From positions 17,884 through 81,883 of the forward strand of contig JAZRTT010000031.1 in NCBI GenBank assembly GCA_045652125.1: a stretch of 64,000 bases of DNA, given 5' to 3'. A model generated the notes under the pieces. It was given only the letters and a program-made list of their open reading frames with translations. It had not been told where the DNA came from and made no database searches. This DNA comes from Avoscillospira sp045652125 (lineage in GTDB: Bacteria > Bacillota > Clostridia > Oscillospirales > Oscillospiraceae). Made by a program: the position numbers and the translations under genes. Shown in pieces: positions 33,560 to 40,909 of the stretch (positions are counted from its first letter, which is position 1; every line of letters starts with the position of its first letter).

Positions 33560-35461
33560 ATGAAGGACGGATTTATCAAAGTGGCTGTGGCCGCACCGCT
33601 GCTGCGGGTGGCCGATTGCGTGTATAATGGGCAGCAGTCCCTTTCCTGCATCCGGCGTGCGGCGGCACAGGGAGTCAAACTGCTGGTTTTGCCGGAACTG
33701 GGGCTCACAGGCTATACCTGCGGCGATCTGTTTTTGCAGCCTGCTCTGCTGTCAGGTGCGGAAGCTGCCTTGCTTCAGCTGTTGGAAGAGACAGCGGTAT
33801 TGGAGCTCGTATTTGTGGTGGGACTGCCTGTGGCTGTGAAAGGGCGGCTGTATAACTGTGCTGCTGTTTGTCAAAAGGGCAGGATTCTGGGCATTGTTCC
33901 CAAGAGTCATTTGCCCAATTACGGAGAATACAGCGAAAGCCGATGGTTTGCAAAAAAGACAGCTGGAGTGGAAACGATCACCATCTGCGGCCGGAGCGTC
34001 CCATTTGGCACAGAGCAGATGTTTGTGTGCAGAAATCTGCCCCAATGTGCTGTCGGTGTGGAAGTCTGCGAGGATCTGTGGGCGCCGGATGCTCCATCCC
34101 GCCTGTTGGCGGAAGCAGGGGTTACCATTTTGTGTAATCCGGCTGCCAGCAGTGATTTTGCCGGGAAGGCTCGTCAGCGGAGAGATTTGGTAAAAAGCCA
34201 GTCTGCCAGACTGACAGCTGCTTATCTGTTTGTCAGCTGCGGCGAGGGAGAATCCACGTCCGACTGTGTATTTTCCGGTCACGGCATCATTGCAGAAAAC
34301 AATGAAATTCTTGCAGAACAGCGTTTTTCTTCCGATCTGCTCATTACGGAAGTGGATGTGGATCTGCTGGAAGGAGAGCGCCGCCGGCGGCAAAATCTCC
34401 ATCCGGCGGAAGGGATCGCTGTGACGGAATTTGAATGGACACCGGAGGAGACAGACCTGACCAGAACATGGGCGGAAAATCCCTTTGCACCCAAGGAAGA
34501 ATCTGCCCTGCACGAAAGCTGCCGGGAGATGTTCCGTCTGGCGGCACTGGGGCTCAAAAGCCGCATGCTCCATACCGGAGCAAAGACAGCCGTCATTGGC
34601 CTGTCCGGTGGTCTGGACAGCACCTTGGCGCTGCTGATCATCTTGGAAGCCTTCGACCTTATGGGCAAAGACCGGAAGGATATTCTGGCAGTGACCATGC
34701 CCTGCTTCGGCACCACAAACCGCACCAAAAGCAATGCAGAGCTGCTGGCACAGCAGGCAGGCTGTACCTTCCGGACCATCGCCATTGGGGATACGGTGAA
34801 AAGCCATTTCTCCGATATCGGACAGCCCTTGGACAACCACGATGTGACGTTTGAAAACGGGCAGGCACGGGAGCGGACACAAGTGCTCATGGACCTTGCC
34901 AATATGTGCGGCGGATTGGTGATCGGTACGGGAGATCTCAGCGAATTGGCTCTCGGCTGGGCTACTTACAACGGCGACCATATGAGCATGTACAGCGTTA
35001 ACAGCTCCATTCCCAAAACGATGGTTCGCCATATGGTGCGGGATGCTGCGGCATATACGTCCGACAAGGCCATGGCCCGTGTGCTGACAGATATATTGGA
35101 CACTCCGGTTTCCCCGGAACTGCTCCCTGCCACGGACGGAAATATTGCCCAAAAGACGGAAGATCTGGTGGGCCCCTATGACCTTCATGACTTCTTCCTG
35201 TATTATATCGTTCTTCGGGGGTTTGCTCCGGGAAAGGTGCTGCGTCTGGCACAGCGGACGTTGGGGGACCGGTTTGACCGGGAGACGATTCGCAAATGGC
35301 TCAGGACATTCTATGGCCGGTTTTTTGCCCAGCAGTTCAAACGGAACTGCCTGCCGGATGGCCCGAAAGTCAGCGAGGTAAGCTTCTCTCCCAGAGGGGA
35401 ATGGAAAATGCCGGCCGATGCTGTCAGCAGCCTGTGGCAGAAGGAATTGGAGAGATTGTAA
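33560..35461 (+). CDS. nadE: Glutamine-dependent NAD+ synthetase
   Basis: The 633-residue two-domain enzyme makes NAD from deamido-NAD with glutamine. The N-terminal nitrilase-like amidase has the Glu-Lys-Cys triad in LVLPELGLTGY, VPKSHLPNYGEY and VEVCEDLWAPD. The C-terminal synthetase has the PP-loop GLSGGLDSTLALLI and TGDLSELALGWATYNGDHM. The ATG at 33560 follows GGGAGGG; an earlier frame from 33407 has no site. niaR follows after 18 bases. Confidence 0.95.
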   Translation: MKDGFIKVAVAAPLLRVADCVYNGQQSLSCIRRAAAQGVKLLVLPELGLTGYTCGDLFLQPALLSGAEAALLQLLEETAVLELVFVVGLPVAVKGRLYNCAAVCQKGRILGIVPKSHLPNYGEYSESRWFAKKTAGVETITICGRSVPFGTEQMFVCRNLPQCAVGVEVCEDLWAPDAPSRLLAEAGVTILCNPAASSDFAGKARQRRDLVKSQSARLTAAYLFVSCGEGESTSDCVFSGHGIIAENNEILAEQRFSSDLLITEVDVDLLEGERRRRQNLHPAEGIAVTEFEWTPEETDLTRTWAENPFAPKEESALHESCREMFRLAALGLKSRMLHTGAKTAVIGLSGGLDSTLALLIILEAFDLMGKDRKDILAVTMPCFGTTNRTKSNAELLAQQAGCTFRTIAIGDTVKSHFSDIGQPLDNHDVTFENGQARERTQVLMDLANMCGGLVIGTGDLSELALGWATYNGDHMSMYSVNSSIPKTMVRHMVRDAAAYTSDKAMARVLTDILDTPVSPELLPATDGNIAQKTEDLVGPYDLHDFFLYYIVLRGFAPGKVLRLAQRTLGDRFDRETIRKWLRTFYGRFFAQQFKRNCLPDGPKVSEVSFSPRGEWKMPADAVSSLWQKELERL

Positions 35462-35479
35462 AAAAGGAAGGCGAGTGCC

Positions 35480-36034
35480 GTGAAGATGAACGGGGCCCAA
35501 CGGCGGCAGAAAATTTTGGAAATGCTCATGACGGCAGATGCGCCTGTATCCGGTTCTGCTTTGGCAGCAGAATTCGGGGTCAGCCGTCAGGTCATTGTGC
35601 AGGATATGGCGCTGCTCCGCACCCATGGGGAGCAGGTAATCGTTTCTACCTATCAGGGCTATCTGATTCCAAAAGCCGATACCGGCTGCAGCCGTGTTTT
35701 TAAGGTGCGGCACAAAGCGGAGGATACGGAGCGGGAGCTGCTGGAAATCGTGGACCTTGGCGGCAAGGTGGAGGATGTATTTGTTTACCACAGAATCTAT
35801 GGCGTGGTCAAAGGCGAATTGAATATCCGCTCCCGGAAAGATGTGCGGGAGTTTATGGCCCGGCTGGCTGACGGCAGTTCCACATTGCTTATGGAAGTGA
35901 CCGATGCCTACCACTACCACACGGTGCTGGCAGAGGACCGGGAGACATTGGATTTGATTCAGACCCGTCTGGGGGAGCTGGGATTTCTCGCCCCGCTGCG
36001 GGAACACGAACCGGTGGAATTCGGAACAACATAA
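35480..36034 (+). CDS. niaR: NiaR-like niacin-responsive repressor (HTH and 3H domains)
   Basis: The 184-residue protein has a winged helix-turn-helix (SGSALAAEFGVSRQVIVQDMALLR) followed by the 3H domain, whose histidines are in VFVYHRIYG and TDAYHYHTVLAED. NiaR represses NAD synthesis and niacin uptake genes when niacin is present. It is co-transcribed with nadE and may regulate it. The start is GTG 35480, preceded by AAGGAAGGCGAG; ATG 35486 is an alternative. Confidence 0.9.
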   Translation: MKMNGAQRRQKILEMLMTADAPVSGSALAAEFGVSRQVIVQDMALLRTHGEQVIVSTYQGYLIPKADTGCSRVFKVRHKAEDTERELLEIVDLGGKVEDVFVYHRIYGVVKGELNIRSRKDVREFMARLADGSSTLLMEVTDAYHYHTVLAEDRETLDLIQTRLGELGFLAPLREHEPVEFGTT

Positions 36035-36068
36035 AAAAGGTGCCATCTCCAGGATGGCACCTTTTTTA
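36033..36068 (+). terminator. Terminator after niaR
   Basis: AAAAAAGGTGCCATC (36033-36047) and its exact inverse at 36053-36067 flank a five-base loop. It starts within the niaR stop codon and is very strong. Confidence 0.92.
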
Positions 36069-36118
36069 TATCCTGAACGCCGGATATGGCCATGGGGGGC
36101 AAAGAGCGTAGGAGATTT

Positions 36119-36170
36119 GCGACTCAGGCCAAGGCTTTTGTCCGGTCACAAAAGCCTTGGATGAAAAAGA
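36119..36170 (+). repeat. 52-base direct repeat, copy 1
   Basis: It matches the copy at 36326-36377 at all but a few positions. Inside is the hairpin CCAAGGCTTTTGT/ACAAAAGCCTTGG. Between the copies, at 36172-36226, a long hairpin is framed by GCAGGGGGAG and CTCCCCCTGC. The 36068-36553 stretch has no gene that I can support. Confidence 0.8.
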
Positions 36171-36325
36171 CCGCAGGGGGAGGGCGTTGTGTGTTTGCTC
36201 CCGCAAACAAAGCCACGCTCCCCCTGCACCCCCCTCCCGGCACGCACCAACGGGGGTTGGTACAGGGCAGGGGTGCTGATAGGGGTGTTTTGAAGGGTGG
36301 GGATGGCAGGTTTGAGGATGTTGTT

Positions 36326-36377
36326 GCGACCCAGGCCAAGGTTTTTGCCCAGTCACAAAAGCCTTGGATGAAAAAGA
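36326..36377 (+). repeat. 52-base direct repeat, copy 2
   Basis: This second copy of the repeat begins 207 bases downstream of copy 1. The differences are few and mostly C/T and G/A changes. It abuts the left end of the accessory island. Confidence 0.8.
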
Positions 36378-36414
36378 ACAAGCCCCCGTATGGCGGGTGT
36401 CCGTAAAACAGTTA
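36377..36414 (+). repeat. Left end of the accessory island (inverted end repeat and CCCGTATGGCGGG)
   Basis: Positions 36402-36414 read CGTAAAACAGTTA, whose inverse is at 40867-40879. Outside it, CCCGTATGGCGGG (36385-36397) recurs in direct orientation at 40888-40900. The two ends therefore share both an inverted 13-mer and a direct 13-mer. Confidence 0.65.
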
Positions 36415-36471
36415 AACCAAAAATTTAACTATTTACGGCATCTGTCAGACGGGGTTGGCTAAAACGAAAGT

Positions 36472-36512
36472 AAGCTATACTTGGTTTGATAACCAGGTAT
36501 AGCTTATTTTTA
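36472..36512 (+). terminator. Hairpin with T-run upstream of tnpV
   Basis: AAGCTATACTTGG (36472-36484) pairs with CCAGGTATAGCTT (36493-36505) with wobble pairs and is followed by ATTTTTAT. It may end a transcript that entered the island, or be left from a lost gene. Confidence 0.6.
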
Positions 36513-36553
36513 TCTCAAAAAACTATTGAATTTACGATATGGAGGTACATACG

Positions 36554-36904
36554 ATGCAGGAACTGAACTATATTCGTTGCGGCGATTATTATATTCCCGA
36601 TATTCGCTTATCGGAGGAAACAAGACCGATAGGGCGTTGGGGACGGATGCACAAGGATTATCTTAAAGAACATCATCCCGTTCGTTTCAATGCTCTTTGC
36701 CTTGACGGTACGCTCTGGACTTATTTGGCTGATTTGAACGAGCAGGCACAGAACCGCCTTGAACGTATCATCGAGCAAATGAAAGCCGCTGAGGGCGTGA
36801 CAGAAAGGTTGAAAGAGACCGAGCAGATGGCTTGGATAGGCGCTATGAACAACATTCGCAACAGAGCTGAGGAAATCGTCATAAGCGAACTGATTTATAA
36901 TTAA
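36554..36904 (+). CDS. tnpV: TnpV-like transposon protein
   Basis: The 116-residue protein has the TnpV pattern: CGDYYIPDIRL, RPIGRWGRMHKDYLKEHHP, and the nearly invariant QMAWIGAMNNIRNRAEEIV at the end. TnpV is carried by Tn4451-type mobilisable elements; its function is not established. GGAGG lies nine bases before the ATG at 36554, which decides the start over an in-frame ATG at 36539. A strong terminator follows directly. Confidence 0.9.
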   Translation: MQELNYIRCGDYYIPDIRLSEETRPIGRWGRMHKDYLKEHHPVRFNALCLDGTLWTYLADLNEQAQNRLERIIEQMKAAEGVTERLKETEQMAWIGAMNNIRNRAEEIVISELIYN

Positions 36905-36911
36905 CGTCACC

Positions 36912-36949
36912 AAAGGGACTTGTACTCATTGTGGGTACAAGTCCCTTTT
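36912..36949 (+). terminator. Terminator after tnpV
   Basis: AAAGGGACTTGTAC (36912-36925) and its inverse (36935-36948) form a 14-bp perfect stem followed by TC. Confidence 0.85.
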
Positions 36950-36950
36950 C

Positions 36951-37011
36951 ACTTCTACGCAGGTTGCAGAGAAGTTGTATGTTAACTTCGACACAGGTTG
37001 TGTAGAAGTTA
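36951..37011. repeat. Two imperfect 27-base repeats with hairpin symmetry
   Basis: Copy A (36951-36977) and copy B (36985-37011) share ACTTCxACxCAGGTTGxxxAGAAGTT. Each has ACTTC...GAAGT arms; copy B folds better (ACTTC, ACAC, GTGT, GAAGT). They sit between the tnpV terminator and the cassette promoter. Their role is unknown; iteron-like or recombinase-site functions are possible. Confidence 0.6.
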
Positions 37012-37049
37012 GGACGGGAGAAAATCACCTTAATTTATGAAAAACATCA

Positions 37050-37106
37050 AAATTAACCGATTTTTAATGAAAATGTCTTGAAATTAACCAAATTTGGTGT
37101 TATAAT
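37050..37106 (+). promoter_or_regulatory. Cassette promoter with two operator-like sites
   Basis: TTGAAA (37078-37083) and TATAAT (37101-37106) are 17 bases apart. AAATTAACC-(G/A)-A occurs at 37050 and again at 37081, 31 bases apart (three helical turns), and the second copy overlaps the -35 and spacer. The spacer also contains the perfect palindrome ACCAAATTTGGT (37087-37098). This suggests autoregulation by the Xre-type product of the first gene. Confidence 0.7.
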
Positions 37107-37135
37107 GTAATAAATAGTCGAAAGGTGGGATAGAG

Positions 37136-37534
37136 ATGGATAGCATCACTAATCTTATCAAAGCAGAAATCAAAAGACAGTATAAGAGCGTGCGCCAGTT
37201 TTCTGAAAAAAGCGGGATTCCTTATAGCACGTTGTCAAATTGCCTGTCAAAAGGAATTGGCGGAACTGCTTACGATACAGTTATAAAGATTTGTAATCTG
37301 CTAAACTTAAAACATATATACGATGCCGATTTAACCATTTTTAACGAACAATTCTATGATATATGCCATATGCTCTCCGAACTTGATGAGCAAGGGGTTC
37401 ATACGGTTAGGACGGTGTTAACCATTGAGCACAACAGATGTTCCAAGTCTAACAGCAAAGAAACAGTTAAAGCTTTCAATGGGATTTCATTTGCAACCAA
37501 ACAAATCCAAAACAGCGAGGATGACGAACAATGA
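37136..37534 (+). CDS. Xre-type transcriptional regulator (island cassette gene 1)
   Basis: The 132-residue protein has an N-terminal helix-turn-helix (SVRQFSEKSGIPYSTLSNCLSKG, residues 18-40) in an Xre/Cro-like context, and a polar C-terminal tail. It likely binds the repeats in its own promoter. Its stop overlaps the ATG of the metalloprotease gene (ATGA), the arrangement seen for ImmR-ImmA-type repressor and protease pairs. The C-terminal tail, which might be the cleavage site, has no recognisable domain. Confidence 0.85.
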   Translation: MDSITNLIKAEIKRQYKSVRQFSEKSGIPYSTLSNCLSKGIGGTAYDTVIKICNLLNLKHIYDADLTIFNEQFYDICHMLSELDEQGVHTVRTVLTIEHNRCSKSNSKETVKAFNGISFATKQIQNSEDDEQ

Positions 37535-38205
37535 GCATTGAGAGTGAAGCAAAAATTAGAGCTAAGACATTTTTGTTAGAAAACAGGATTTCACACATTA
37601 CCTTGGAAAATATTATGTTCATAATGGAACAGCAGGGTTTCCAATTCGTGGAGTATAGTCAAAATTATGTAAATGATGCGTCTTGGGAAATTATCAAACA
37701 ATTGAAATTAGAACAATACGCTCTTTCCGGCAAGGCTTTTGCGTACAAAAATGGGGTTACCAAATTATTGTTCTTATGTGATGAAATGACCGCAAACGAG
37801 AAACTGTATGCACTCGCTCACGAGGAGGGACATATTCTTTGTGGTCATTTAGAGCCTGCTTATAATGGAAGCTCTGTGGAACAAGAACATTTGGCAAATG
37901 AGATAGCACATTATTTAATCCATCCTCCGCTGTTCACTCAATTGTGGATAGCCACTTTAGAGAGGAAAAAACTTGTAATTACAATTGTGGCAGCTATCCT
38001 TTGCGTTTCGCTGGCGATAGCTGCTGTGATACTTGTTGGCAAGGAAAACAGTTATTATGGAGAATATTATATAACCGAAAATGGATCCAAGTATCACAAA
38101 AGCGATTGTATGATAATTAAAGATAAAGCCAATACGAAAAGATTAACAGAGGCAGATTATTATTCTGGCGAATATGAACCCTGCCAAGTCTGTCTGCCCG
38201 AATAA
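37531..38205 (+). CDS. Membrane-anchored ImmA/IrrE-type metalloprotease with an outside Cys/His domain
   Basis: The 224-residue protein has a zinc protease motif HEEGH at residues 97-101, with EQEHLANEIAHYLIHP (117-132) supplying the third ligand, the ImmA/IrrE pattern. Residues 147-170 form one membrane segment, and basic residues just before it place the protease inside the cell. The outer C-terminus (171-224) contains SKYHKSDC and PCQVCLP, likely binding a metal through His189, Cys193, Cys218 and Cys221. Such a transmembrane, ligand-facing layout for an ImmA-type protease is unusual. I infer that it senses an outside signal and inactivates the gene-1 repressor. Confidence 0.85.
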   Translation: MSIESEAKIRAKTFLLENRISHITLENIMFIMEQQGFQFVEYSQNYVNDASWEIIKQLKLEQYALSGKAFAYKNGVTKLLFLCDEMTANEKLYALAHEEGHILCGHLEPAYNGSSVEQEHLANEIAHYLIHPPLFTQLWIATLERKKLVITIVAAILCVSLAIAAVILVGKENSYYGEYYITENGSKYHKSDCMIIKDKANTKRLTEADYYSGEYEPCQVCLPE

Positions 38206-38223
38206 TTTAGTGAGGTGTGAACG

Positions 38224-39060
38224 ATGATTTGTAATAAATGCAAGAGTGAAGTTCCTGCTGATAGCGAGTTCTGTCAGTATTGCGGAGCATCTATTGAAAA
38301 AGATGATAAGGCGAATGCTCCCGTTGTAGATATTTTGAATTATACACACACCGGAAGCCCCAATGATTTTTCTTCATATAATTCAACGAAGAAACAATCC
38401 AAGAAAAAGCCTATAATAATTGCTATTGTGGCAATTATTGCAGTTGCCGCAATTGTGTTTGCGTGTGTTGCTTTGGCTATTCCAGAAATCAAATACCGAG
38501 AGGCGTGCTCGACTTTAGATGCCGGTTCTTATTCTGAGGCTATTGAAATGTTTGAAGCATTGGATGGGTATAAGAACAGCGACGATAAAATCAAGGAAGC
38601 GAAATATCAATATGTTCTAAAACACGAAAACAACTATGACAAAACTACATTTACATATTTGAAGGAATTGAAGAAACAGGATTACAAAGACAGCTCGGAA
38701 ATTTATGAGGATTTGTATGAATGGAAAGTTACTGTCATTGCCGTGAATTCGAGTGAAGATGACGAGACGACAAATAAAACCTCAATTAGTAGAAGTAGTC
38801 CCATATATTTTCATATCAGGTTAACAGGCGGCGAGCCAAATGGTTCGATGCGTATTACCGTTAAGCCACACTATCCCGATGGTGAAACTGGGGAATACAC
38901 ATTTGATGATAAGTGGACAGACGGCGAAACTGGATGGTATGGGTGGTATGATGGACTTTATGAATATCCGGAATACGGAGCCACAGGAACCCTTCAGTGC
39001 AAGTTCTATGATGAAGATGGGAAGTTAATCGGAAGCGGTTCTGTCCGTATCAGTGATTAA
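38224..39060 (+). CDS. Zinc-ribbon membrane protein with TPR-like outer part (island gene 3)
   Basis: The 278-residue protein has an N-terminal zinc ribbon (Cys3, Cys6, Cys17, Cys20), one membrane segment at residues 63-86, a short helical repeat-like region (AGSYSEAIEMFEALDGYKNS, about 96-120) and a C-terminal outer beta-rich part without a known family. Its outer part has a repeated GETG (DGETGEYTFDD and DGETGWYGWYD). GAGGTG precedes the ATG. It sits 18 bases after the protease gene. Confidence 0.75.
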   Translation: MICNKCKSEVPADSEFCQYCGASIEKDDKANAPVVDILNYTHTGSPNDFSSYNSTKKQSKKKPIIIAIVAIIAVAAIVFACVALAIPEIKYREACSTLDAGSYSEAIEMFEALDGYKNSDDKIKEAKYQYVLKHENNYDKTTFTYLKELKKQDYKDSSEIYEDLYEWKVTVIAVNSSEDDETTNKTSISRSSPIYFHIRLTGGEPNGSMRITVKPHYPDGETGEYTFDDKWTDGETGWYGWYDGLYEYPEYGATGTLQCKFYDEDGKLIGSGSVRISD

Positions 39061-39101
39061 CTCACATAGCATAAATTTGATTATAAATGGAGGAGATTAG
39101 T

Positions 39102-40376
39102 ATGAGTTTATCAGAAGCGCCTTCGGTAAAAATTACATACAGTACACCACAAGATATATCGGACGAAATCTTGGGCGGTACAATTCAATTTTGCAGAGAA
39201 ACTGGATATAAGCAAAATATTATGTTGCTTACATTCTTCTGGTCAGCGTTCCTTCTAAATGCAAAAAACGAATTGAACGAACATAACCTAACGGAAAAGG
39301 TAGTCGATTGCTATATTCGTTCTCTCAGTAACGTATTTCCAAATCTGTCTGAAAATGCAGAAATGCGGCAAAAGGTTACTGAAATGCAACAACATTATTG
39401 GAGCAATCTTTCGTCCGATTTTTCAGCAATCAAAACAGAGGCAGAACTTGAGGCGTTTCTCCAAATCGCCAATTCAATGAATAGCCAAGATAATGCTGGA
39501 GAAAGCATCCAGCTCAAAGTTGACCCGAACAAACCATTTACGCAGGTTTCAAATGCAATCAATTCAAGTATTTATCGGTATCTACGGAAAATAGACAATG
39601 GCTTCGGAATTGAGTACAAAGGCGTTCTTAACGAATTTCGTTATGCAAGAATCCGTCAAGAAACAAGTGTAAAGCCGCAAAACAACACTCCAGCACCACC
39701 AACAGCAGCTACGAAAAAAACGGCGTCGGTTACTTATGAAACACCGCTTGGTATGGCGTGGTATAAGTTCCTAATTTATTTCGCTCTTATTGCAGGTGCT
39801 ATCATCAATATTCTTTACGGTTTCAATTATATTTCCGGCGGTATTTATTTTGTAGAAACTAACGGTGAAGTCTCTGCTGAGCAAGTTTATGCTTTTTACG
39901 GGGCAGGATTACAAGTTGTTGATATTTTGTACGGCGTTTTCTTACTTGCATTTGCTATCTTGGCTTTTGTATTACGTCATAAATTAGCCCATTATGAGCC
40001 GGATGCACCTAAGTTTGTAAAAATCTTTTATTCTATTTCTGCGGGAGCTCCGTTCCTATACTCGATTATCGTTTCTGTAATTACCGGACAGTCTCTTGCG
40101 ATAAATGCGATTGTCACGTTAATTGTAGGATTGGTTTTCTTGTTTGCAAACGTCAAATATTTTAATAAACGAGCTCATTTGTTTGTTGATAGAACAGATT
40201 TTGCCACCAATACAGTCCAACCCAGACCCGTACCTATTATTACTAAACCCAACGTTTCTACTGTACAGACTACTTCGACTGAGCCGCCCAAAAAAGTGTT
40301 GTTCTGCAGAAAATGTGGCACGAGGTTGGCAGAAGACAGTACCTTCTGCCACAAGTGTGGGACAAAGATTTCTTGA
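39102..40376 (+). CDS. Multi-spanning membrane protein with C-terminal zinc ribbon (island gene 4)
   Basis: The 424-residue protein has a soluble helical N-terminal half, four membrane segments (about 222-243, 268-291, 308-329 and 331-350) and a cytoplasmic zinc ribbon at the end (Cys402, Cys405, Cys416, Cys419, spelled CRKCGTRLAEDSTFCHKCG). GGAGG precedes the ATG at 39102, which is preferred to the in-frame ATG at 39087 lying inside that site. I recognise no family for the N-terminal half. Confidence 0.75.
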   Translation: MSLSEAPSVKITYSTPQDISDEILGGTIQFCRETGYKQNIMLLTFFWSAFLLNAKNELNEHNLTEKVVDCYIRSLSNVFPNLSENAEMRQKVTEMQQHYWSNLSSDFSAIKTEAELEAFLQIANSMNSQDNAGESIQLKVDPNKPFTQVSNAINSSIYRYLRKIDNGFGIEYKGVLNEFRYARIRQETSVKPQNNTPAPPTAATKKTASVTYETPLGMAWYKFLIYFALIAGAIINILYGFNYISGGIYFVETNGEVSAEQVYAFYGAGLQVVDILYGVFLLAFAILAFVLRHKLAHYEPDAPKFVKIFYSISAGAPFLYSIIVSVITGQSLAINAIVTLIVGLVFLFANVKYFNKRAHLFVDRTDFATNTVQPRPVPIITKPNVSTVQTTSTEPPKKVLFCRKCGTRLAEDSTFCHKCGTKIS

Positions 40377-40391
40377 TATGAGGTTCGGCAT

Positions 40392-40502
40392 ATGAAAAAA
40401 TTAGTATTGTGTTTGATTCTTTGCTTCCTTCTGCTGTGTGGCTGCTCATTCGAGCCAAGCAGTATAGAAGCATACGAGCAAGACGAAGGGCAATTTGAGT
40501 GA
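40392..40502 (+). pseudogene. Truncated lipoprotein gene joined to the recombinase stub
   Basis: The frame starts with MKKLVLCLILCFLLLCGCSF, a lipoprotein signal with lipobox LLCGC, and ends after 36 residues where its sequence runs into the recombinase remnant in another frame. It begins 15 bases after island gene 4, so it was probably the fifth cassette gene, cut by a deletion. Confidence 0.6.
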
Positions 40503-40815
40503 TGAACGCTTTGAGATGATGAGTCAGAACTACGAGGCGGAACAGAAACAGCTTGAAGCAGAGGTTATCGCTCTGCGGCAGGAAATTGAAGTACAGGAAA
40601 GACAGAACGAAAATATTGAGAGGTTCGTCCGAACGGCAGACAAATACGTGGACATCGAGGAAATCGACCCGTGTATGCTGCGAGAGCTGATAAAGGCAAT
40701 TTATGTGGAAGCACCCGACAAATCCAGCGGTAAGCGTACACAACGCATCCACATCAAATATGACGGCATCGGCTTCATCCCTTTGGACGAGCTTGCAAAA
40801 AAGGAAACGGCGTGA
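40468..40815 (+). pseudogene. C-terminal remnant of a Tn4451/TnpX-like large serine recombinase
   Basis: The open stretch begins after an in-frame TAG at 40465 and translates to KHTSKTKGNLSDERFEMM and a coiled-coil-like region, ending ERFVRTADKYVDIEEIDPCMLREL...RTQRIHIKYDGIGFI. This is the C-terminal part of large serine recombinases with DUF4368. The catalytic serine domain and zinc domain are missing. Two hairpins follow. Confidence 0.85.
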
Positions 40816-40832
40816 CTTTCGTCACGCCGCCC

Positions 40833-40861
40833 CTTGAAAACAGTCGTTTTCAAGCATTTTT
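40833..40861 (+). terminator. Terminator after the recombinase remnant
   Basis: CTTGAAAAC (40833-40841) pairs with GTTTTCAAG (40846-40854), followed by CATTTTTC. Just before it GGCGTGAC/GTCACGCC (40809-40828) forms another stem overlapping the remnant's stop codon. Confidence 0.75.
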
Positions 40862-40866
40862 CAAAA

Positions 40867-40908
40867 TAACTGTTTTACGAAGCCCCGCCCGTATGGCGGG
40901 GGCTTGTT
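40867..40908 (-). repeat. Right end of the accessory island, merged with the glnA terminator
   Basis: On minus the stretch reads AACAAGCCCCCGCC, then CGTAAAACAGTTA. It shares CGTAAAACAGTTA (inverted) and CCCGTATGGCGGG (direct, 40888-40900) with the left end. The stem AAGCCCC/GGGGCTT directly after glnA is also the natural glnA terminator, so the element probably sits in or beside it. Confidence 0.65.
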
Positions 40909-40909
40909 T

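Larger units (their letters stand above)
36402..40879. mobile_element. Decayed Tn4451-like element (accessory island)
   Basis: The island is bounded by inverted 13-mers and flanking direct 13-mers. It starts with tnpV and ends with the C-terminal stub of a large serine recombinase, the two marker genes of the Tn4451/TnpX family. The genes between are visibly AT-richer than the chromosome around them. No catalytic recombinase domain, relaxase or antibiotic resistance gene is present, so it is not expected to move by itself. Confidence 0.7.

Noticed and set aside
33752..36046. 764-residue open frame on minus, antisense to nadE and niaR
   Set aside because: It has no family-like motifs and lies over two well-supported genes on the other strand; high codon bias of the real genes keeps the opposite frame open.
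36086..36406. Short open frames across the 52-base repeats
   Set aside because: They are open only because the hairpin repeats lack stops; no ribosome site or protein-like pattern, and they cover the island boundary.
37531..38205. Reading the Xre-ImmA pair as an ordinary phage repressor module
   Set aside because: No phage structural genes are near, and the protease is membrane-spanning with an outside domain, unlike phage ImmA proteins.
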